Both the position numbers and the translations under genes were made by a program. DNA of 24,176 bases from positions 26,814-50,989 of the forward strand of contig BMAT01009606.1 in NCBI GenBank assembly GCA_019649035.1. Direction: 5' to 3'. This stretch comes from Elysia marginata (taxonomy: Eukaryota > Mollusca > Gastropoda > Plakobranchidae). Positions 21,801 to 24,176 of the stretch are shown here, piece by piece (within the stretch, counting starts at the first letter, position 1; every line of letters starts with the position of its first letter). Below the pieces are notes generated by a model. That model was not told where the DNA came from. It saw only the letters and a program-made list of their open reading frames with translations, and did not search any database.

Positions 21801-23744
21801 TACAACTTTGTTGAGTTATGGGAAAGAAAGTTTATAACTTTGTTTGTAAGTAGGCCTAAATGCTGAAAATAGGTAGTCGACAACAAACTCAGTGGAAAAG
21901 AATATTTGACAAAAGCAAATTATTGTGAACAGCAAAATAGCTATGAGTTTTTAGAGCTTTATTTTTCATTCTTAAAAAAAATTTATTCACAGTTTGAGGA
22001 CTGCCATGTGTCTGTATAATATTTAGTGCTTAAATTTTCAGGTCAAGTAAGATTCATACTTTTACTTTAGATGACCAACATTACCTCGACTATATAACTT
22101 TTAGCCTAACCAAAATAAACTTAAGCATTCTTGTTCTCAGCTCCCTCCTGTCATTTATTCTTTTTCTGACCGCCTTTTACTCTAGTTTTTTGTCTTCATA
22201 CTCATGCTATATCCTATGATGCAATTTTGTATTATTCAATTTATCCTACTACCTTTCCCTCTTCAATTTCTGTCACATCATCTTCAATTACATCGAGTAT
22301 TTTCTTTGTATAAATAACAATTCTAAAAGAAACATGGTGATGGAATTTTACTACAAACGAAAATGCAACCAATAAATCCAGGAAAGGCACTCACCTTCTC
22401 TCTCTTCTTTCTCGGTACCCTCGTCAACTTTCTCTCCTCCTTCCTCATCCTCTTTCTTCTTTCCTTCGCCCCCGGTTCCTCGTCCTCCTCCGTATGGTAG
22501 AGCAAGTTTCTCTGGGTACGGGTTCTGGTACCACTCTCTCCAGGCCTGACTGTTGGCCGCAAAGTCGACACACAGACTGTCCAGGGGGCCAGGCAGAACT
22601 GACAGTGCCAGGATGTCCTCCCACTTCTCCATTGGGAGCCAAGCTGGCGTCTCTGTGTCACGACAGTCAAAGTCCTGCAAGCTGAGCTGCATGCCGAGAC
22701 CAGGGTTGCCTGTTTGGGTAAAAAAGAAAGAGTCTTAATGCTATAACCGCTTTACATGGGTGCCCAAATAGGTCATTTGCAACCAGACCACCTTCTGAAC
22801 TACCAGAGGAGCAATAGTGAAGGACACAACTATAGCTATACTGACAAGATCTTTCACTGCCTATAGTCAGGTACTCCTTCAATGCCTGTGTCTGTAAAAA
22901 AAGTTCCAACATAAAAATGCAGAACTTTTTTAAAAATAGTTCACAACTTTCAAAAAAAATGTTATTGAAATAAAACACTTAGCATGAAGGGACATATGAA
23001 ATTGTAGAAAAATTATTAATTAAAAAAAATGTAAAAGTAAAACCAAAAATCAAATTAAAATCAACCCTTTTGTGCACAATTTGTCTCAAATCCAAAATTA
23101 GGTAATGTTTTTTCAATTTTTTTAAAGACTACTACTCTAGCCTCATCTTAACATAGCTACTTCAGTTTATAAATAATTTAGTTTGAACTAAGGTCTTCGA
23201 GGAGTTTCAATGTCCAAACACTATCTAATGTTTTTGAATTACATTGAATCAAACCATTTATTATAAATGGAAAAAAAATATTTGTTTTGAAAAGCAAAAG
23301 CACTATTCAATTATTAACAACTTGTGTCGGTATCTAGGAGAACCCAAGGCATTGATATCTTAAAAATTGTTGGGGTTTTTTTTTTGGCAATTTTTCAAAC
23401 AATTAATTTTCTGTGCATTTTGCTTTTGATTATAAGTAATTATCTTGATTGAATCAAAAGTTATGCGTATTTCTGAAGCCAATTTATTTACAGACGATTG
23501 TTTTATTTGATCTGATTTACTGAAAAAAAAAATTTTTGACAAGTTGAGGGGTTTCCTAGCCCGGAACGCATTTTTTTATGATGAGAGGGTGCAAATGACG
23601 CAAGGCTTAGCCAAACACCAAATAATCTTCTCACCTTGCAGGAAGAGCGACATCTCCTCGTTAGTGATGTCTTCCCCTGCCTCTACCTTCATGTTGAGAC
23701 ACATAAGAGTGGAGAATAACAAACGGTCTTCCTCAAACATGCAC
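8406..23744 (-). CDS. DNHD1: Divergent dynein heavy chain (DNHD1-like), C-terminal part, 16 exons, 5' end outside window
   Basis: Sixteen minus-strand segments join through GT-AG junctions with compatible phases into one open frame of about 1,557 codons ending at TAA 8408-8406. The protein follows the order of the last third of a dynein heavy chain: AAA6 segment (residues about 1-385), helical AAA lid (about 386-530) and dynein C-terminal domain (about 530-1069), then a long disordered tail. The fold is recognisable but the signature motifs are degraded, and there are acidic low-complexity inserts. This resembles DNHD1, a dynein-heavy-chain-related protein that in mammals is linked to sperm flagellum assembly. 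Axonemal DNAH proteins usually end near the end of the C-terminal domain and keep motifs such as NCHL and YGGRVTD, which are absent here. Dynein family membership is secure; the DNHD1 label is an inference at about 60 percent. The start codon and the AAA1-AAA5 motor lie beyond the right edge. Confidence 0.8.
8469..8582 (-). repeat. Coding hexapeptide repeat (SREKPA type)
   Basis: Within the last exon, 38 codons read as six units of six residues: QEKPPT, REKPAS three times, RGKIAS, REKPAS, flanked by S and R. The period is 18 bases. Synonymous codons vary between units, so this is a protein-level repeat with some age, not a fresh slippage product. Further single copies of KPASR or close variants lie upstream in the same exon, at about 8885-8935 and near 9045-9065. 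Confidence 0.9.
10870..10963 (-). CDS. DNHD1-like exon 15 (last dynein strand pair)
   Basis: The acceptor is AAACATCCAG before AGTCGTC, with a weak pyrimidine tract; the donor is GATGAAG followed by GTACAATC. It encodes SRQIQVWSLPMRTSSPDTNW and TLCRVAIILDE. This is the end of the dynein fold, normally V.LPT......W..RGVALL, with the W, R, VA and hydrophobic LL-type positions visible. Its 94 bases fit phases 0 in and 1 out. The 998-base intron after it (9872-10869) is A- and T-tract-rich with no recognisable content. Confidence 0.86.
11170..11282 (-). mobile_element. Truncated SINE fragment in an intron
   Basis: The plus strand reads ATTGCTTGATTTTTAACGTC and later CAAGGTTATATCAGAGACAG and TGCTGCCACACTGTA. 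The same order occurs at 6528-6625 (GTTGCTTGG, TTTTAACGTC, CAAGGTTATATCAG, CTGCCACACTGT). The tRNA head is missing, as expected for a 5'-truncated copy in the same orientation. It ends in a short duplication of ATCTTGACACA. Confidence 0.65.
11368..11857 (-). CDS. DNHD1-like exon 14 (acidic insert inside C-terminal domain)
   Basis: The acceptor is CACAAACAG before GGGGGCAGG; the donor is ATGAACAAG followed by GTGAGAAA. The first codons (GAGISTLKCVYLKPVIRVRK) and the last (PGMVEVPIYMNK) carry the two canonical dynein strands, L...MP.I...P and Y.CPVYKT. Between them lie roughly 110-120 residues rich in Glu, Lys, Gly, Ala and Ser that look disordered (EEEEQDEGSGEK, EEEAKEKVAEDG, KAGEKEEREEDL). 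Ordinary dyneins have a loop of only a few tens of residues here. The splice phase fits on both sides, so the insert is translated and not retained intron. The intron at 10964-11367 contains a SINE fragment. Confidence 0.9.
12513..12649 (-). CDS. DNHD1-like exon 13 (C-terminal domain, G..V.GL segment)
   Basis: The acceptor is CATCACCTTCAG before GTTGAGTT; the donor is AGAGGCAA followed by GTAAGTGT. The protein reads VEFHAVVMHDASQADFDMDE, then GGIFVSDLILENAAWDYKEN and GLAEAK. It aligns with the dynein PPEDGVYI.GLFLEGARWD segment: the glycine, the aromatic I/V, the GL-type hydrophobic pair and the A.WD end are present, with SDLILENAAWD in place of .GLFLEGARWD. The last two bases AA pair with G of the next exon to give Lys. 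The intron at 11858-12512 (655 bases) shows no recognisable element. Confidence 0.93.
13425..13480 (+). repeat. Tandem pair of 28-base units
   Basis: GCTGAGAAATATGTTTGGTT followed by CAGGATAA (13425-13452) is repeated immediately at 13453-13480 with one substitution (CAAGATAA). It lies in the intron between the exons at 12513 and 13535. Confidence 0.93.
13535..13752 (-). CDS. DNHD1-like exon 12 (C-terminal domain beta part)
   Basis: The acceptor is GCCTTTTTCAAG before ACCTGAAC; the donor is CTCAATGAT followed by GTAAGTCT. It encodes DLNKRHAQLNRWVRRGMVPT and then VWLGGLVNPGALLTALRQER, ending LARVDLND. This corresponds to the canonical DL..R...L..W, followed by FWLSGFFFPQGFLTA.LQ..AR, then IPID.L. 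The WL.G...P..LLTA.LRQ core is intact. The intron at 12650-13534 contains a near-perfect tandem pair of 28 bases, listed separately. Confidence 0.94.
14087..14288 (-). CDS. DNHD1-like exon 11 (C-terminal domain helix and VP..W turn)
   Basis: The acceptor is TTCTACCTCCTCAG before GAGTGCC; the donor is CTTGCCG followed by GTCAGTAT. The protein reads ECLWMNTVLCHIRQEIADLQ, then GRLVGGAGALPVRL, then EEYVPTSWIHPN and SLVTWLAD. This matches the dynein series E..RFN.LL..IR.SL..L, IKG.V.MS..LE, VP..W......, L.SWV.DL. The key FN is WMN here, while VP..W and the terminal tryptophan are retained. It is one of the most confident exons. The intron at 13753-14086 is AT-rich with nothing recognisable. Confidence 0.93.
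14745..14811 (-). repeat. Two short copies resembling the 3' edge of exon 10
   Basis: The 25 bases spanning the exon/donor junction at 15337-15313 read GGATACGTCTTGCTACAG plus GTAGAGA. The intron downstream holds GGATACCTCTTGCTACTG plus TTAGGGA (14811-14787), which matches 21 of 25. It also holds GAATAAGCCTTGCTACAG plus TTAGGGA (14769-14745), which matches 20 of 25. Neither copy has a GT donor at the junction position. Confidence 0.6.
15320..15545 (-). CDS. DNHD1-like exon 10 (C-terminal domain helices)
   Basis: The acceptor is CATGTTCCCAG before TCCTGGC; the donor is CTTGCTACAG followed by GTAGAGAA. The 75 codons begin SPGILTSQLSVSIDKLRSAL and end STLMPESIGYVLLQ. The last residues correspond to the dynein L..VL.QE helix that leads into ERFN. 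The middle (DLGEEAAQLLMRTDYDFPYH) fits the variable region before it. The exon ends in phase 0. The intron at 14289-15319 contains two short sequences resembling this exon's 3' edge, listed separately. Confidence 0.88.
15895..16140 (+). repeat. Dispersed repeat with ATTTATATAGCGCTTT start
   Basis: The stretch opens with an AATAATAAT-type run and ATTTATATAGCGCTTTTAC. It then contains GGTGCGTTTTTAACGCAGAC and ACTTGAACTCCTGCAAGTCC. This arrangement is familiar from non-autonomous repeats widespread in aquatic invertebrate and fish genomes. GCGTTTTTAACGC forms a small hairpin. The boundaries are approximate. It lies in the intron between the exons at 15320 and 16752. Confidence 0.5.
16752..16904 (-). 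CDS. DNHD1-like exon 9 (C-terminal domain linker)
   Basis: The exon runs from TTGACCGACAG before CTCCACC to CAACCAG followed by GTGAAGTT. The frame fixed by its neighbours gives SSTNFVARLDRMFETQNMEA, then a Pro/Ala/Ser/Gly-rich stretch (PPPSATASLLAGPGASSYLS). Dyneins have a variable loop here between the NAEI helix and the next long helix. No catalytic or binding residue is visible. The large intron that follows (15546-16751) contains a dispersed repeat at about 15895-16140 and otherwise A/T tracts. Confidence 0.8.
17303..17408 (-). CDS. DNHD1-like exon 8 (C-terminal domain entry)
   Basis: The acceptor is TTTTATCTTCAG before ATCCATC; the donor is GAGGCCAG followed by GTAGAAAT. It encodes DPSEYAEWFEQTADDKMTLK, then TLQLNTTVERCTNEA. 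This fits the dynein segment reading Y..W...L......P..FGL..NAEI at the start of the C-terminal domain. The fit is positional, and individual residues are poorly conserved. The exon is short (106 bases) but its phases (2 bases in, 2 bases out) agree with both neighbours. The intron at 16905-17302 shows no recognisable feature. Confidence 0.83.
17888..18035 (-). CDS. DNHD1-like exon 7 (lid to C-terminal domain)
   Basis: The exon starts phase 0 after TTTACCGTCAG and ends CACTATAG followed by GTAAAACA. It reads LVYGAMVAEETDRKYIQALC, then SEILLGGTLIPVPPATI. In ordinary dynein heavy chains this position carries the highly conserved E..YGGRVTD.WDRR..... helix. Here YG, the acidic residue and DR survive, but GGRVTD has become GAMVAEE. 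The intron at 17409-17887 is AT-rich with no recognisable features. Confidence 0.9.
18645..18700 (+). repeat. Possible repeat-tail relic (AAGCGCTATGCAAA)
   Basis: AAAAGCGCTATGCAAACC followed by an AT-rich ATTATGTTATTT tail resembles the 3' tail of common invertebrate SINE-like repeats. It is short and could be coincidental. Confidence 0.25.
18720..18997 (-). CDS. DNHD1-like exon 6 (AAA lid)
   Basis: The acceptor is CCTCTACCAG before CCATTG; the donor is TCTCAGAG followed by GTGGGTTT. The 92 codons match the dynein AAA lid that follows AAA6. The stretch LSRALVFAVAVFHGLLTARQ corresponds to the canonical LLFSLCFFHAVVQER helix. The following GSVGLARWHPFGASQVSAAV corresponds to G.LGWNI.Y.F...DL..S. 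The end, PPLEDLLLTISE, corresponds to the IPW..L.YL.GE helix. The His-Gly of the FFH motif is kept. The 684-base intron after it (18036-18719) contains a possible SINE-tail relic near 18645-18700 and otherwise nothing recognisable. Confidence 0.92.
19265..19278 (+). promoter_or_regulatory. Near-consensus RFX X-box in an intron
   Basis: ATTACCATGGCAAC matches the ciliary X-box pattern GTTRCCATGGMAAC at 13 of 14 positions, differing only at the first base. It is framed by the inverted pair GCATTAC (19263-19269) and GTAATGC (19281-19287). RFX factors activate many ciliary and flagellar genes, and the host gene is a dynein relative. The site is intronic and far from the gene's start, so a regulatory role is inferred. 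Confidence 0.45.
19625..19858 (-). CDS. DNHD1-like exon 5 (AAA6 end)
   Basis: The exon runs from ACTTTCTAG before TAAACTTC to AAGACAG followed by GTGCGTC. It encodes NFKEEQGEESKFCVFLTSG, then TNSALPPSLVQKLLKVAWN, and ends PEIFNPLSPRSYLKT. The pattern FCVFLTSG....LP...V....KV corresponds to the dynein FRLFLTSEP...FP..ILQ..IK strand-turn-helix. The canonical EPP.GLK.NL segment that normally follows is absent and is replaced by a Ser/Glu-rich loop (DLSAKSDSQREGAAEKK). The following intron (18998-19624) holds a near-consensus RFX X-box, listed separately. Confidence 0.9.
20390..20570 (-). CDS. DNHD1-like exon 4 (AAA6, sensor-like strand)
   Basis: The acceptor is TTTTCCTTAG before GCTGTGGG; the donor is AGTCGAG followed by GTCAGGAA, a weaker GT donor. 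The protein begins AVGITVERAVVSDGSFVSVEEAL and includes HEGWAIIEGIHLTTPPLLAKL. In typical dyneins this region reads SLGQGQ...A......G.WV.LQNCHL...W...LE. The glycine, tryptophan and HL positions are kept, but GQGQ is replaced by SDGS and QNC by EGI. The final phase-1 G pairs with TA of the next exon to give Val. The intron at 19859-20389 (531 bases) has no recognisable feature. Confidence 0.9.
21180..21496 (-). CDS. DNHD1-like exon 3 (AAA6 core helix)
   Basis: The exon begins after TGTCTCTCAG and ends GCCAAG followed by GTGAGAAT. It closes the acidic insert (GGRGSAGPQTPEEEGG) and enters LNDFHRLLLLRMLRQDRLP. This is the clearest dynein hallmark in the window, matching the F..LLL.R.LRPDR helix of AAA6. 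It continues through LARY-like segments to LGVLVLLPPQPSDP, which occupies the place of the canonical FILSPGVDP strand. The canonical SPG is missing but the closing DP is kept. The exon finishes with SPVEELVQLAK, the helix before the canonical SLGQGQ segment. The 609-base intron after it (20571-21179) contains A-tracts and nothing recognisable. Confidence 0.92.
22395..22709 (-). CDS. DNHD1-like exon 2 (AAA6 start plus acidic insert)
   Basis: The acceptor is ACCCAAACAG before GCAACCC and the donor is GAGAGAAG followed by GTGAGTGC. The protein reads GNPGLGMQLSLQDF, then LPMEKWEDILALSVLPG, then SQAWREWYQNPYPEKLALPY. This is the dynein pattern of a W..L..L..LP block followed by a W..WY....PE...LP block. 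Where a normal dynein runs within a few residues into its F..LLLLR helix, this exon continues as a Gly/Lys/Glu-rich stretch of about 35 residues (GGGRGTGGEGKKKEDEEGG and onward). The insert therefore sits inside AAA6 and spans the intron. The next intron (21497-22394, 898 bases) is AT-rich, with a pyrimidine-rich part near 22140-22280 and nothing else recognisable. Confidence 0.88.
23635..23744 (-). CDS. DNHD1-like exon 1 in window (entry to AAA6)
   Basis: The segment encodes 36 complete codons reading CMFEEDRLLFSTLMCLNM and onward to FLQG. This matches the dynein stretch before AAA6 that usually reads LFEKDKLLFSF...L...I....G.I, ending in a FLRG-like turn. The acceptor is CACCTGCAG before GTGCATG; the donor is CTGCAAG followed by GTGAGA. 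The first base completes a codon from an exon beyond the window and the last base is phase 1, so this is an internal exon. Upstream, 23745-24176 is intron; its 23990-24110 stretch is strongly pyrimidine-rich on the plus strand and codes for nothing I can recognise. The 925-base intron that follows (22710-23634) is AT-rich with no recognisable content. Confidence 0.87.
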
Positions 23745-24176
23745 CTGCAGGTGAAACAAGCAAAATAGAAATAGAAATAAACAGGAATTCACCTCACTAA
23801 ACTTAGATATTCAACTTTGCTACCTTAGAATGACAAAAAAAACAGAGGTTTTAAAAAAATATTTTACCCTGTTTAATGACAAAAAAGTCTATTATCCTTG
23901 AACAGTATCATAAAAATTTTTGTTGCTAAAAAGTTATACATGTAATAATTTTCACTATTTTTCTTATTGTTTCATATTAGCTATACAACTCACCTCCTTC
24001 GACACCCGTCAACCTCCTTTCCTTCTGAATCTGCTCTTCTTCCTTTTCTTTCTTCCTTTCTTACTCTTTTCCCATCTTTTCTTCTTCTTTCCAACCAAAT
24101 TCTTTTTCGTATTACCATTACCTACTTTTTCCTATTATCACCAAGATTATTATTGGTATTTTGTACATGATGCATT

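Noticed and set aside
1..24176. CRISPR array, rRNA, retroviral or other viral genes, toxin genes
   Set aside because: No spaced identical repeats, rRNA-like stretches, reverse transcriptase or capsid motifs, or toxin-like cysteine frameworks were seen on either strand.

Overview
The window looks like nuclear DNA of an invertebrate animal. It has long AT-rich non-coding stretches, GT-AG introns of roughly 330-1200 bases, long trinucleotide microsatellites, and tRNA-derived SINE-type repeats with RNA polymerase III A and B boxes. A lophotrochozoan, most likely a mollusc, fits the repeat types, but this is an inference from style and no taxonomic marker gene is present. I see no bacterial operon, CRISPR array or rRNA.

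The only protein-coding gene I can support lies on the minus strand. It enters the window from the right, and its stop codon is at 8408-8406. I reconstructed 16 exons (23744 down to 8406) that join in one open frame of about 1,557 codons through GT-AG junctions with matching phases. The product is the C-terminal part of a dynein heavy chain: the AAA6 region, its helical lid and the dynein C-terminal domain. The fold's landmarks can be followed in order (FEEDRLLFS, WREWY, LLLLRMLRQDR, GWAIIEGIHL, VFHGLLTAR, VYGA, LVTWLAD, WLGGLVNPGALLTALRQ, GGIFVSDLILENAAWD, VPIYMNK). Nearly all of the strongly conserved motor-dynein signatures are altered. That divergence, plus long low-complexity additions, makes a DNHD1-type (dynein heavy chain domain-containing protein 1) gene the best match. 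An unusually divergent axonemal heavy chain remains possible.

Three stretches interrupt or extend the dynein core: an acidic insert across the second/third exon junction, an acidic insert of roughly 110-120 residues in the exon at 11368-11857, and a tail of about 450-470 disordered residues in the last exon. The tail ends in a hexapeptide repeat of the form SREKPA.

Layout: 1-6525 is non-coding flank rich in microsatellites and small tandem repeats. A SINE-like element lies at 6528-6835. The probable 3' UTR runs from 8405 to about 7005, with two AATAAA signals on the minus strand. From 8406 to 23744 is the exon/intron body; its introns carry SINE fragments, small duplications and one near-perfect RFX X-box. 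From 23745 to 24176 is intron leading to exons outside the window.
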